Assembly: GCA_905479835.1 (NCBI GenBank)
Contig: CAJQNZ010000009.1
Span: forward strand, 1 to 64,000
Length of the DNA: 64,000 nucleotides
Direction of reading: 5' to 3'
Source of the DNA: an uncultured Flavobacteriaceae bacterium
GTDB taxonomy: Bacteria > Bacteroidota > Bacteroidia > Flavobacteriales > Flavobacteriaceae
Position numbers and translations under genes: made by a program. The notes below the pieces were generated by a model. That model was not told the DNA's origin. It ran no database searches and was given only the letters and a program-made list of their open reading frames with translations. Positions within the stretch are counted from its first letter, which is position 1, and every line of letters starts with the position of its first letter. Below, in pieces: positions 47,069-55,916 of this stretch.

Positions 47069-47617
47069 TTAATTCTGTGCTATGTTTGTATCTGTTTCTT
47101 TAGTGTATTCTTCAAGCATATTTTTTAATATTATTCTTGCTCGAGATAAATTTGACTTAGAAGTTCCTACTGATATTTCTAGTTTTTCGGAAATTTCTTT
47201 ATGTGAATATCCATCCATTATATAAAGATTGAATACTGCTCGATATCTATCTGGAAGTTGTTGGATTATTTTTAATAAATAATCTAATGAGATATTTTCA
47301 TCTTCAACCTCTACAGTAATTTCATCTGGAATTTCTTCTGGGACAATTGTTAAAATAGTTTTTGTCCTATATTTCTGTAATGCTGTGTTAATTATTATTC
47401 GCTTCATCCATCCTTCAAATGAACCTTTGTGATTGTATTGACCTATTTTTTTAAAAACAGTTATAAAACCATCTTGTAAGTTGTCTTGTGCGTCATGATA
47501 ATTTCTTGAATATTTAAGACATAGAGCGAAAAGCTTACCTGAAAAAAGTTGGTAAACTTCTGCTTGTGCCTTTCGATCATGCTGCGCACATTTTTTTATG
47601 AGTTTTTCTAAACTCAT
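47069..47617 (-). CDS. ECF-type RNA polymerase sigma factor
   Basis: The 182-residue protein has region 2 (KYSRNYHDAQDNLQDGFITVFKKI near residues 35-58, cited in part: AQDNLQDGFITVF) and region 4 (LPDRYRAVFNLY and the helix-turn-helix YSHKEISEKLEISVGTSKS, near 125-158). No regions 1 or 3 are present, as expected for ECF sigma factors. The next gene, with an anti-sigma-like start, follows without a gap. A small lipoprotein gene ends 22 bases upstream and may be in the same transcript. Confidence 0.92.
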   Translation of the reverse strand: MSLEKLIKKCAQHDRKAQAEVYQLFSGKLFALCLKYSRNYHDAQDNLQDGFITVFKKIGQYNHKGSFEGWMKRIIINTALQKYRTKTILTIVPEEIPDEITVEVEDENISLDYLLKIIQQLPDRYRAVFNLYIMDGYSHKEISEKLEISVGTSKSNLSRARIILKNMLEEYTKETDTNIAQN

Positions 47618-47639
47618 TTTTTAGTTGGTATTGGTTTAA

Positions 47640-48053
47640 TTAACTATTAACAGGAACTTCGACTATCATATATTGGTCTTGTCCTTGTGTATCTTTTCCT
47701 TTCCAAAATTTTAAAATATAGGTTTCTTTTTGATTGCATTTTAATGTAAATGTATGCTCTCCTTCAACCAGACTTTGTGTACACGATTGATTACTTACTG
47801 TTGCTCTGATAGCTATAGTTCTTGTATATCCACTTGCTTCATAATGGATATCATTGAATGTATAACATCCATTTGGAAAAATATATTTTACGGGAATTTC
47901 ATAGGTTTCACCGAATGTAAATTCTGACGGAACTTCAGCGCTTTCAACTGGTATAAGTTCTGGTATAAAACTGGTTACATTCTCAATTGCATCAGAAGAG
48001 CATGAAGAAAACGAGACAAGAACGGTTATTAAAATTAATATATAACGTTTCAT
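47640..48053 (-). CDS. Hypothetical lipoprotein upstream of the sigma factor
   Basis: The 137-residue protein has a lipoprotein signal peptide (lipobox FSSC, Cys18) and a beta-sandwich-like body with three Cys (NGCYTF, SNQSCTQ, LKCNQK). No family was recognised. It runs in the same direction as the sigma factor, 22 bases ahead of it, so co-transcription is likely. It could sense an envelope signal, but nothing in the sequence shows this. Confidence 0.6.
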   Translation of the reverse strand: MKRYILILITVLVSFSSCSSDAIENVTSFIPELIPVESAEVPSEFTFGETYEIPVKYIFPNGCYTFNDIHYEASGYTRTIAIRATVSNQSCTQSLVEGEHTFTLKCNQKETYILKFWKGKDTQGQDQYMIVEVPVNS

Positions 48054-48082
48054 TTATTTGATACTTAATTGTTTAATTAGGA

Positions 48083-48108
48083 TACGCAAAACAGGTAAAG
48101 GTTGCGTA
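48083..48108. promoter_or_regulatory. Inverted repeat TACGCAA...TTGCGTA in a divergent promoter region
   Basis: Seven-base perfect arms are separated by 12 bases, midway between the divergent lipoprotein/sigma operon and the LuxE-like gene. The spacing suits a dimeric regulator, but no regulator is known for it. Confidence 0.35.
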
Positions 48109-48117
48109 AAATTACGT

Positions 48118-48125
48118 TATTTTTG
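48118..48125 (+). promoter_or_regulatory. -7 promoter element of the LuxE-like gene
   Basis: TATTTTTG matches TAnnTTTG exactly, giving a leader of about 15 bases before the ATG at 48144. Confidence 0.5.
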
Positions 48126-48143
48126 CAATGAAAAAGTGTTTAC

Positions 48144-49118
48144 ATGCAGTATCAAGATATATTTTCAGTCAATTCAAAGAATCAATTTGAGAGCCTTGCT
48201 CTTGAAATTTTTCGTTTTCAGGCTAAAAATTGTCAAGTTTATTCTGATTTTATAAAACACTTACATATTGATATTAATACTGTAAAAACAATTGATAAAA
48301 TTCCATTTTTACCGGTTCAATTTTTTAAATCACACAAAATAGTTTCGAATAAAAAATTGATTGAGCAAACTTTTTTAAGTAGTGGAACTGATGGAATACA
48401 AAGTCAACATCAGGTTACAGATATTTCTCTTTACGAAAAAAGTTATAGAAACGGATTCCAACATTTTTACGGTAATATTGAAGACTATATTGTATTGGCT
48501 TTATTGCCAAGTTATCTAGAACGTGAAGGTTCGTCTTTAATTTATATGGTTGATGATCTCATTAAAAAAAGCAACAATATTGAAAGTGGGTTTTTTCTTA
48601 AAAACACTCAAAAACTAACCAAAATCATTGAAAATCATTCAAAAAACAGTAAAAAACTACTCATTTTAGGTGTTTCTTACGCATTATTAGATTTAGTAGA
48701 ATTACAAAAATTTGACTTAAAAAACGCCATTGTTATGGAAACTGGCGGTATGAAAGGAAGGCGAAAAGAAATGATACGAGAGGAGCTACACGCAACTTTA
48801 TCCGAAGGTTTTGGAGTTGAAAAAATTCACTCAGAATATGGAATGACAGAATTATTGAGTCAAGGATATTCAAAAGGGAATGGTATTTTTAAGACACCGT
48901 CATGGATGAAAATTTTGATTAGAGATACTGAAGATGCCTTAACGATATTGCCAATAGGAAAAACAGGAGGACTTAATGTAATTGATCTTGCCAATTTCAA
49001 TTCTTGTTCATTTATTGCAACACAAGATTTAGGGAAAGTTCATTGTGATGGAACTTTTGAAATTCTTGGTAGGTTTGACAATTCAGATATTCGTGGGTGT
49101 AATTTATTAATTAACTAA
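48144..49118 (+). CDS. LuxE/PaaK-like acyl-protein synthetase
   Basis: The 324-residue protein resembles the LuxE acyl-protein synthetase group of the adenylate-forming superfamily. It has LSSGTDGIQS near residue 78 (phosphate-binding loop), METGGMKGRR near residue 198, and SEYGMTELLSQGY near residue 232. It should activate a carboxylate with ATP. No luxCD or other long-chain reductase genes are near, so the substrate is open. The lspA-like gene starts 10 bases after its stop. Confidence 0.75.
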   Translation: MQYQDIFSVNSKNQFESLALEIFRFQAKNCQVYSDFIKHLHIDINTVKTIDKIPFLPVQFFKSHKIVSNKKLIEQTFLSSGTDGIQSQHQVTDISLYEKSYRNGFQHFYGNIEDYIVLALLPSYLEREGSSLIYMVDDLIKKSNNIESGFFLKNTQKLTKIIENHSKNSKKLLILGVSYALLDLVELQKFDLKNAIVMETGGMKGRRKEMIREELHATLSEGFGVEKIHSEYGMTELLSQGYSKGNGIFKTPSWMKILIRDTEDALTILPIGKTGGLNVIDLANFNSCSFIATQDLGKVHCDGTFEILGRFDNSDIRGCNLLIN

Positions 49119-49128
49119 AAATTTTATT

Positions 49129-49620
49129 TTGATAAAAAATAAAAAAGGAATTTTTGTAGTGCTGATTGTTTTTTTAAATATTGGTCTTGACCAATTTTCT
49201 AAATGGATTGCTAGATTTACAATTATTGAGAATGAAACCTTTTCTATTTTAAAAGGCATTATTGTTTTTATAAAAGCAGAAAATATTGGAGCAGCATTAG
49301 GTATTGGAGCTGGATTACCTTCAATGTTGAAAGTGTTTTATTTACAACTTCTTCCGATTGCAATACTCTTTTTTTTATTAAGAATGATACTGATCGATAA
49401 AGAACTTTCTAAGTTGATAATCGTAGGAGTCGCAATAGCAATAGGAGGAGCGTTTGGTAATATTTTAGATAGAATATTGTATGGATCTGTTACAGATTTT
49501 ATTCAGTTTAATGTAGGAACATATACCTCTGGAATTTTTAACGTAGCCGATATTTCTGTTGTTATTGGGATTTTCATTGTTATTATAGATGTGAGCTTTA
49601 ATAAGAAAGAGCCTACTTAA
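49129..49620 (+). CDS. lspA: Signal peptidase II-like protein
   Basis: The 163-residue membrane protein has four helices and the lipoprotein signal peptidase motifs: DQFSK near residue 21, ENIGAALG, GGAFGNILDR with the first catalytic Asp, VTDFIQF, and FNVADISV with the second catalytic Asp. The start is a TTG; no ATG lies at a suitable place. Both catalytic Asp are present. Since lspA is essential and usually sits elsewhere in this group, this may be a second copy. It is probably co-transcribed with the LuxE-like gene. Confidence 0.8.
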   Translation: MIKNKKGIFVVLIVFLNIGLDQFSKWIARFTIIENETFSILKGIIVFIKAENIGAALGIGAGLPSMLKVFYLQLLPIAILFFLLRMILIDKELSKLIIVGVAIAIGGAFGNILDRILYGSVTDFIQFNVGTYTSGIFNVADISVVIGIFIVIIDVSFNKKEPT

Positions 49621-49655
49621 TTTAGTTTGTTTCTTAACGCTTAAAAAATTAACTT

Positions 49656-49710
49656 CGCTTATAGTATGATATAGTTCATTAAAACAAACTATATCTTGAG
49701 ACGATAAGCG
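49656..49710. repeat. Imperfect inverted repeat after lspA
   Basis: CGCTTAT at 49656 and ATAAGCG at 49704-49710, together with ATATAGTT and AACTATAT inside them, form an imperfect long hairpin. It lies 35 bases after the lspA stop and could end its transcript. The 347-base gap from 49621 to 49967 holds only this and the tyrS relic. Confidence 0.45.
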
Positions 49711-49724
49711 CAGTAATCAAAACC

Positions 49725-49880
49725 TAGACAACCTTAAAAAGAACTATTTTCCTCTTTGTAAAAGCACATATGTATCAGCAATTAAATCATCAGTATTAAT
49801 ATTAAAACTGTCTTACACTTTATTATTGAGATTGATTTTTTTAATACTTTTTACACTTCTCTTTTAGGCTTTTTTAAAGC
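49725..49880 (-). pseudogene. tyrS: Decayed duplicate of the tyrS 3' end
   Basis: The minus strand aligns with the last 55 or so codons of the intact tyrS gene at 53432-53600. Matching protein pieces include [20 protein letters not shown] against [20 protein letters not shown], and LKKSISI against LKENSISV. Stops (TAA, TAG) and at least one frame change show it is not functional. It stands in the same orientation as tyrS, 3.7 kb away on the far side of the receptor cassette. Confidence 0.8.
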
Positions 49881-49967
49881 AAATTTTACACAATACTTCA
49901 AAATTAAAACAGCCTATTTATCATAAATTCAAAAATATTTATTTAGTTTTGTTTTTTTAGCCCTTAA

Positions 49968-50297
49968 ATGAACTGCAGAAAACAAATTGGTAAAACATTA
50001 TCCGCATTATTGCTCTTAGTAGCTTTAATGTTGCCGACTTCTGTTCAGTTTATTCATATGCTTGAAGGTCACGAAGAAATCTCTTGTAATGAGGAAACAG
50101 CTCATATTCATGAAACTATTATAGAATGTGAGGTATGTAGTTTTTATTTAGCATCCTTTAATTATAAAAATGCTGAACATCCTGATTTATTACTTCCTAT
50201 TCAAATTCAAAAGGAAGAATTGAATTTCACTTCTCTTTTACCACATTCTTTTACAATAACCAATACCCAACTTAGAGGCCCTCCATTTTTTTCTTAA
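49968..50297 (+). CDS. Small His/Cys-containing protein upstream of a TonB receptor
   Basis: The 109-residue protein has one hydrophobic N-terminal segment (about 11-28), which could be a signal peptide. After it comes a cluster of possible metal ligands: HMLEGHEEISC, HIHET and CEVC. The C-terminus ends RGPPFFS. Small proteins with this pattern often precede metal-related TonB receptors, and the receptor gene starts 38 bases after its stop. A role in metal handling is inference. Confidence 0.6.
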   Translation: MNCRKQIGKTLSALLLLVALMLPTSVQFIHMLEGHEEISCNEETAHIHETIIECEVCSFYLASFNYKNAEHPDLLLPIQIQKEELNFTSLLPHSFTITNTQLRGPPFFS

Positions 50298-50335
50298 TAA
50301 ACAAATTTATTTTATTATGTTAATTAAGAATTATT

Positions 50336-52729
50336 ATGAGCAAATATGCGCTATTAATACTGCTTTTATGTAGTATTACATCTATATCACAAAACTGTAA
50401 GAACACTCTTTCAGGAAAAGTAATAGATCAACATGATGGGACTTTACTGGTTGAAGCTACAATTATTATAGTAGGTTCTGAAGAAGTTGTTCAGACTGAT
50501 CTTAACGGAAAATTTATCATTTCAAATCTTTGCGATGGCACTTATAATGTGCAAGTATCTCATGCTGATTGTTTGACTAAAGTATTTATTGTCAAGGTAT
50601 TTGGAAATAAAACCAAAAACTTCAAGTTAGAACACCATATAGAAGAGTTGAATCAAATAAGTATCAAAGGTAAGTCATACACAGATAAGTCTAAGACAAT
50701 TTTAGAAAGTACAATTTCAAAAAAAGAATTAGAAAATTTTAGTAGCGGTACACTTGGTGACGCTCTTAATAGTTTGAGTGGTGTATCTTCATTGAATACA
50801 GGAAATACGGTTGTAAAGCCATTGATTAATGGGCTTCACAGTAGTCGTGTTGTAATTATTAACAATGGTGTGAGAATGGAAGATCAAGAATGGGGAGCTG
50901 AACACGCTCCAAATGTTGATATCAATTCAGTAGGTAATCTTACATTAATAAAAGGAGCAGGAGCATTGCAATATAGTGGAGATGCTGTTGGAGGTGTAAT
51001 CGTTGCCGAATCTGCAAAAGTTCCAGTAAAAGACAGTATTTATGGTAAAACACTATTAACTGGAGCGTCAAATGGGCGAGGCGCTGTACTTACATCTCAA
51101 CTAACTAAAACGTATCAAAACGGTTGGTATGCAGCTGTTCAAGGAACGTTAAAGCGATTTGGAGATTTTGAAGCACCAGATTATGTCTTGAGTAATACAG
51201 GAATTTTTGAACGTAATGCTTCATTAAGATTAGGACTTAATCGTTTTGATTATGGTTTTGAAGTATACTATTCATTATTTAAAAACGAAATTGGAATTTT
51301 GAGAGCTTCACATTTAGGAGGAGCCCAAGATCAAGTTCGAGCTTTAAATAGTGATGTTCCTTTGGTAATAGATGATTTCACCTATGATATTTCTAAACCT
51401 AGACAAGAAGTTACGCATCAGTTGGCTAGAATTAAAGGCTTTAAAAAGTTTGAGAATTTTGGAAAATTGAGTTTACAGTATGATTTTCAACGTAACAATC
51501 GCTTAGAATATGATATTAGACGTGGAGATGATAAGGCATCAGTAGATTTAGAATTGAATACACATACTTTACTGGTTGATCTAGATGCTTCTTTGACAGA
51601 TCAAATTAGACTAAAAACTGGTGTTATGGCTGGTTATCAAGAAAACTTTCCTAATCCTAGTACAGGAGTAAGAAGGTTAATTCCTGATTATGATAAGTAT
51701 GATTTGGGAATCTATGCTATAGTTGATTACGAATTTAATGATGACTTAACCTTGGAAGCAGGCGCACGTTTTGATTATACTCATATGGACGTTTTCAAAT
51801 TTTATCGTACTTCTTTTTGGGAGTCACGAAATTATGGCGAACAGTTTTCGGAAATTGTAGTTCAAGAATTGGGTAATCAGATTTCGACAAATCCAAAACT
51901 GAATTTTTATAATGTTTCGGGAACTATAGGCGCAACATATGAGTTTGATGATAAAAACAAGTTGTTTTTTAATTATTCATTAGCATCTCGAGCACCTAAT
52001 CCTTCAGAACTTTTTAGCGAAGGATTGCATCATTCGGCTTCACGTATTGAACTTGGAGATTTGAGTTTTAATTCTGAAATTGGTCATAAAATCGCGCTAA
52101 CGTTTCAGCATGAAAAGGAAAAATTATCTTTTTCAATGAATCCATATATAAACACGATAAATGATTTTATAGTTATAGAGCCAACTGGAGTTGAACAAAA
52201 TCTAGGAGGTAGTTTTCAGGTTTGGGAATACAGGCAAACAAATGCGCAATTGTTGGGTGTTGATTTGGATGCTTCTTATACTTTTACTGAGAATCTAAGT
52301 TACAACCATCAGTTTTCATTAGTAAAAGGGTATGATCGAACATTCGATGAACCTCTGATAAGTATACCTTCTGTAAACACAAAGAATGAAATTGTATATC
52401 AAAATCAAAAAATAAACAATTTACGGTTGTCTTTGCAAAGTGATTATGTATTCCGTCAAAATGAATATCCGAATAATAATTTTGAGGTGTATATTCCTGA
52501 AACAGAAACTACAGAAACAGTTGATGTAAGTACACCGCCAGATGCATACCATTTGCTCAATTTTAATTCAAGCATAGACTTTAAAATAAACAAACAATCA
52601 AATTTAACTGTAGGATTTGGAGTTACGAATGTATTCAATACCTCCTATCGAAATTACCTAAATCGTTTACGTTATTATGCGGACGATTTGGGAAGAAATA
52701 TTTTATTAAATATTAAATTCAATTATTAA
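50336..52729 (+). CDS. TonB-dependent receptor, possibly for a metal
   Basis: The 797-residue outer-membrane protein has a signal peptide, a carboxypeptidase-like beta domain (about 22-100, SGKVIDQHDGTLL), a plug domain (about 115-230, with VKPLINGLHSSRVVIINNGVRM and the GAGALQYSGDAVGG end, cited in part: INGLHSSRVV) and a 22-strand-type barrel ending ILLNIKFNY. The plug stretch EWGAEHAPNVD resembles zinc or copper receptors of the ZnuD type. The small His/Cys protein before it and the lipoprotein after it fit a metal-uptake cassette. The metal is not proven. Confidence 0.85.
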   Translation: MSKYALLILLLCSITSISQNCKNTLSGKVIDQHDGTLLVEATIIIVGSEEVVQTDLNGKFIISNLCDGTYNVQVSHADCLTKVFIVKVFGNKTKNFKLEHHIEELNQISIKGKSYTDKSKTILESTISKKELENFSSGTLGDALNSLSGVSSLNTGNTVVKPLINGLHSSRVVIINNGVRMEDQEWGAEHAPNVDINSVGNLTLIKGAGALQYSGDAVGGVIVAESAKVPVKDSIYGKTLLTGASNGRGAVLTSQLTKTYQNGWYAAVQGTLKRFGDFEAPDYVLSNTGIFERNASLRLGLNRFDYGFEVYYSLFKNEIGILRASHLGGAQDQVRALNSDVPLVIDDFTYDISKPRQEVTHQLARIKGFKKFENFGKLSLQYDFQRNNRLEYDIRRGDDKASVDLELNTHTLLVDLDASLTDQIRLKTGVMAGYQENFPNPSTGVRRLIPDYDKYDLGIYAIVDYEFNDDLTLEAGARFDYTHMDVFKFYRTSFWESRNYGEQFSEIVVQELGNQISTNPKLNFYNVSGTIGATYEFDDKNKLFFNYSLASRAPNPSELFSEGLHHSASRIELGDLSFNSEIGHKIALTFQHEKEKLSFSMNPYINTINDFIVIEPTGVEQNLGGSFQVWEYRQTNAQLLGVDLDASYTFTENLSYNHQFSLVKGYDRTFDEPLISIPSVNTKNEIVYQNQKINNLRLSLQSDYVFRQNEYPNNNFEVYIPETETTETVDVSTPPDAYHLLNFNSSIDFKINKQSNLTVGFGVTNVFNTSYRNYLNRLRYYADDLGRNILLNIKFNY

Positions 52730-52780
52730 ACTTAAATATAAAAATAAATGAAAAAAGTAAATTTATTAAATCTTAGAAAA

Positions 52781-53335
52781 ATGAAAAACATAAAATTTAT
52801 TGCAATGGCAATATTCGCAACAGTAATATTAACATCATGTGATGACGATGATACTCCAGACCCAGTAAACGAAGAAGAAGTGATTACTACAATGACAGTA
52901 ACTCTTACACCAAATGGTGGTGGAACACCTGTTGTTTTACAAACACAAGATTTAGATGGTGATGGACCAAATCCGCCAATTGTTACGCCAACAGTTGCAA
53001 CTTTAACTTCTGGAGTTACTTATAACGGAGTTATTGTGCTTTTAAACGAAACAGAAAGTCCAGCAGAAAATATCACAACAGAAGTAGAGGAAGAAGCTGA
53101 CGAGCATCAATTTTTCTATACGATTGGTAGTAGTTTAAACGCAACAACTACATATACAAGTTTTGATGGAAATGGAAATAACTTAGGAACTGAATTTACA
53201 TTGACTGCCAGTGCAGCAAGTTCAGGAAACTTAACATTTACATTAAGACATGAGCCTACTAAGCCAAATACTGGTCTTAGTGATGCTGGTGGAGAAACTG
53301 ATATTGAAGCAACTTTTAATATTACAATACAGTAA
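52781..53335 (+). CDS. Acidic lipoprotein paired with the TonB receptor
   Basis: The start is taken at the ATG at 52781, giving a clean lipoprotein signal peptide (lipobox LTSC) followed by an Asp run (DDDDTPDP). The 184-residue body is a beta-sandwich with ATLTSGVTYNGVIVLLNE and an acidic central stretch with one His (EEEADEHQFFY). Such lipoproteins commonly sit next to receptor genes in Bacteroidota and may bind the ligand at the cell surface. The ATG at 52748 would add 11 residues ahead of the signal peptide. Confidence 0.7.
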   Translation: MKNIKFIAMAIFATVILTSCDDDDTPDPVNEEEVITTMTVTLTPNGGGTPVVLQTQDLDGDGPNPPIVTPTVATLTSGVTYNGVIVLLNETESPAENITTEVEEEADEHQFFYTIGSSLNATTTYTSFDGNGNNLGTEFTLTASAASSGNLTFTLRHEPTKPNTGLSDAGGETDIEATFNITIQ

Positions 53336-53370
53336 ATTGTAATTTTTGGGTTAGTTACAAATTATTAACA

Positions 53371-53406
53371 AAAATGCCTTTTACTATTTTGTAGAAGGCA
53401 TTTTTT
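53371..53406. terminator. Bidirectional terminator between the receptor cassette and tyrS
   Basis: A 14-bp stem with one G:T pair (53371-53384 with 53391-53404), loop TATTTT, and T-runs on both strands. It lies between the convergent lipoprotein and tyrS genes. Confidence 0.88.
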
Positions 53407-53431
53407 ATTTAAAGATTTGATAGGTTTAAGT

Positions 53432-54718
53432 TTATACAACCTTCAACAAGAAATACGACTTTTTACCTCTTTGCAGTAGCACATATTTATCAGAAATAAG
53501 ATCATCAGTAGTAATATTAAAACCGTCTTGAACTTTATTTTTATTTACTGAGATTGAGTTCTCTTTCAAGGCTCTTCGTACTTCACCGTTAGATTTTAAA
53601 AAGCCAGTATCAGAAAATGCAACAACAATATCCAATCCGTTTTCCACTTGTTCCCGAGAAACTTCCGCTTGAGGAACGCCTTCAAATACATCCAAAAATG
53701 TTTGCTCTTCTAGTGTTTTTAAATCCTCAGAAGTAGACTTTCCAAATAAGATATTTGATGCTTTGATGGCATTCTCATAGGCTTCTTTTCCATGTGTAAG
53801 CGTTGTAACTTCTTCACCTATTTTCTTCTGTAGAATACGCATATGTGGTGCTTCTTTGTGTTCGAAAATTAAAACGTCAATGGTTTCTTTGTCAAGAAAT
53901 GTAAATATTTTAATATACTTCTCTGCATCAGCATCTGAAGAGTTTAGCCAATATTGGTAGAATTTATATGGAGAAGTTCTTTCTGCATCAAGCCATACAT
54001 TTCCGCCTTCTGTTTTTCCAAATTTTGTTCCGTCTGCCTTAGTTACAAGAGGAACTGTAATTGCATAGGCTTTCCCTTGTGCTTTTCTTCGAATTAATTC
54101 AGTACCTGTTGTAATATTTCCCCATTGATCAGAACCTCCCATCTGTAAGAGACAGTTTTTTTCTTTATACAAATGATAAAAATCATACCCTTGAAAAAGT
54201 TGGTAGGTAAATTCCGTAAAACTCATTCCTTCAGTAGTATCTCCTGAAATTCTTTTTTTGACAGAATCCTTAGCCATCATATAGTTGACAGTAATATGTT
54301 TTCCAGTATCTCTGACAAAATCAATCAGTGAAATTTCTTTCATCCAATCATAATTGTTTACCAACTCTGCACCATTTTCACCTTCCGAAAAGTCTAAAAA
54401 ACGTTCTAATTGTGCTTTTACTCCTGCAATATTATGGTTTAATGTTACTTCGTCCAGTAAGTTTCTTTCAGCAGATTTCCCTGAAGGATCACCTACCATT
54501 CCTGTTGCTCCACCAACCAATGCAATTGGTCTGTGACCACACAATTGAAAATGTTTCAAAATAAAAATTTGAACAAGACTTCCTATATGTAAAGAATCAG
54601 CAGTTGGATCAAACCCAATATATGCTGAGGTTCTCTCTTTTGCAAGTTGCTCTTCAGTTCCAGGCATGATGTCGTGTAAAAGTCCACGCCATTTTAATTC
54701 TTCAACAAAATTCTTCAT
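53432..54718 (-). CDS. tyrS: Tyrosyl-tRNA synthetase
   Basis: The 428-residue class I synthetase has HIGS at residues 44-47 (the HIGH motif) and KFGKT near residue 231 (the KMSKS equivalent), GGSDQWGNI, and a C-terminal S4-like RNA-binding domain. The length is normal. Its last 55 or so codons also exist as a decayed copy at 49725-49880. Confidence 0.96.
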   Translation of the reverse strand: MKNFVEELKWRGLLHDIMPGTEEQLAKERTSAYIGFDPTADSLHIGSLVQIFILKHFQLCGHRPIALVGGATGMVGDPSGKSAERNLLDEVTLNHNIAGVKAQLERFLDFSEGENGAELVNNYDWMKEISLIDFVRDTGKHITVNYMMAKDSVKKRISGDTTEGMSFTEFTYQLFQGYDFYHLYKEKNCLLQMGGSDQWGNITTGTELIRRKAQGKAYAITVPLVTKADGTKFGKTEGGNVWLDAERTSPYKFYQYWLNSSDADAEKYIKIFTFLDKETIDVLIFEHKEAPHMRILQKKIGEEVTTLTHGKEAYENAIKASNILFGKSTSEDLKTLEEQTFLDVFEGVPQAEVSREQVENGLDIVVAFSDTGFLKSNGEVRRALKENSISVNKNKVQDGFNITTDDLISDKYVLLQRGKKSYFLLKVV

Positions 54719-54736
54719 TCTCTAAGATAATTTTGA

Positions 54737-54744
54737 CAAAGATA
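54737..54744 (-). promoter_or_regulatory. -7 promoter element of tyrS
   Basis: The minus strand reads TATCTTTG, an exact match, placing transcription start about 12 bases before the ATG. Confidence 0.55.
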
Positions 54745-54755
54745 GAAATCGGCAT

Positions 54756-54845
54756 AGAATTATGAATTACGAATTACAATTATTTTCTAATCATAAAAAT
54801 GGCTCACATTTTCAACTTCAACTTCACTTTCAACTTCACTTTCAT
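54756..54845. repeat. AATTACGAATTAC run and 12-base tandem repeat
   Basis: 54756-54782 holds GAATTATGAATTACGAATTAC-like units, similar to the tract at 30644-30700. 54819-54842 holds two exact copies of CAACTTCACTTT, with further partial units on both sides. It lies in the divergent gap between tyrS and the epimerase gene. Confidence 0.6.
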
Positions 54846-54877
54846 TTGTGGCTTTGAAGCTTATTTTATACTTTCGT

Positions 54878-55900
54878 ATGATGATATTGGTAACAGGAGG
54901 AACAGGATTGGTAGGAGCACATTTATTGGTGTCACTTACACAACAAAATGAGAAAATTCGTGCAATTCATCGTGAAAGTAGTAGCCTTGAAGTTGTAAAG
55001 AATGTGTTTTCATATTATTATGACGATATAGAGCCCTTTTATTCTCAAATAGAATGGATAGTAGCTGATATTGTAGATATTACTTCGCTAGAAAAGGCAT
55101 TTAAAGGAATAACTCATGTATACCATGCAGCTGCAATTGTTTCTTTTAGCCCAAAAGATTATTGGAAAATGAGAAAAATAAATATTGAAGGTACTGCCAA
55201 TATTGTAAATTTTTCTATTGCTCAAAACGTAAAAAAATTATGCTATGTCAGTTCAATAGCTGCAGTTGATAAAACTCCTAAAAATGGATTTATTGATGAA
55301 ACAGGAGATTGGAGCGTGGAGACCAATAATTATGGATATGCGATTACCAAGCATGGAGCAGAGACAGAAGTATGGAGAGGAACCCAAGAAGGACTTGATG
55401 CAGTAATTGTAAATCCTGGAGTTATTTTAGGATCAGGATCTTGGAATACAAGTTCTGGGCAGATTTTTTCTAAGGTTCATGATGGATTGCGATTCTATAC
55501 AGAAGGAACTACAGGATATGTAGGCGTTAAAGATGTTGTGAAAGCAATGGTTCAGTTGATGGAAAGTGATATTATAAATGAGCGTTTTATTTTAGTGGCC
55601 GAAAACCTTCAGTTAAAAGAGTTGTTATTTCAAATTGCAGATGCATTTGGAAAAAAAAGACCTTCGATTAAAGTTTCTAAAATGTTAAGTGAAATCGCTT
55701 GGAGGATAGCGTCAATTGTTACGATTTTTGGGATTCAACCTACGTTAACGAAACAAACCGCAAGTTCTATTCATAATCAATATTATTTTTCCAATAAAAA
55801 AATTGAATCAGCAATAGGACTCATATTTGAGCCAATTTCAAAAACGATTCGAGAGACTTGTAGAGAGTATAGAAAAGACGTATTAAATATTAAAGTTTAA
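54878..55900 (+). CDS. NAD-dependent epimerase/dehydratase family protein
   Basis: The 340-residue extended SDR protein starts MMILVTGGTGLVG; the start could be the ATG at 54878 or 54881. The Rossmann motif GGTGLVG is at residues 6-12. The active-site Tyr and Lys are in NNYGYAITKHGAE near residue 160. The C-terminal domain is typical of epimerases/dihydroflavonol-type reductases. The substrate cannot be named. A GTG start 30 bases upstream is disfavoured because it puts ten residues ahead of the Rossmann strand. Confidence 0.85.
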   Translation: MMILVTGGTGLVGAHLLVSLTQQNEKIRAIHRESSSLEVVKNVFSYYYDDIEPFYSQIEWIVADIVDITSLEKAFKGITHVYHAAAIVSFSPKDYWKMRKINIEGTANIVNFSIAQNVKKLCYVSSIAAVDKTPKNGFIDETGDWSVETNNYGYAITKHGAETEVWRGTQEGLDAVIVNPGVILGSGSWNTSSGQIFSKVHDGLRFYTEGTTGYVGVKDVVKAMVQLMESDIINERFILVAENLQLKELLFQIADAFGKKRPSIKVSKMLSEIAWRIASIVTIFGIQPTLTKQTASSIHNQYYFSNKKIESAIGLIFEPISKTIRETCREYRKDVLNIKV

Positions 55901-55916
55901 TAATAATTTACTCCTA

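Noticed and set aside
54750-54766. Possible third sigma-54-like promoter (CGGCATAGAATTATG)
   Set aside because: The -12 part lacks TTG and the -24 part lacks TTGG, and it is over 100 bases from the next gene.
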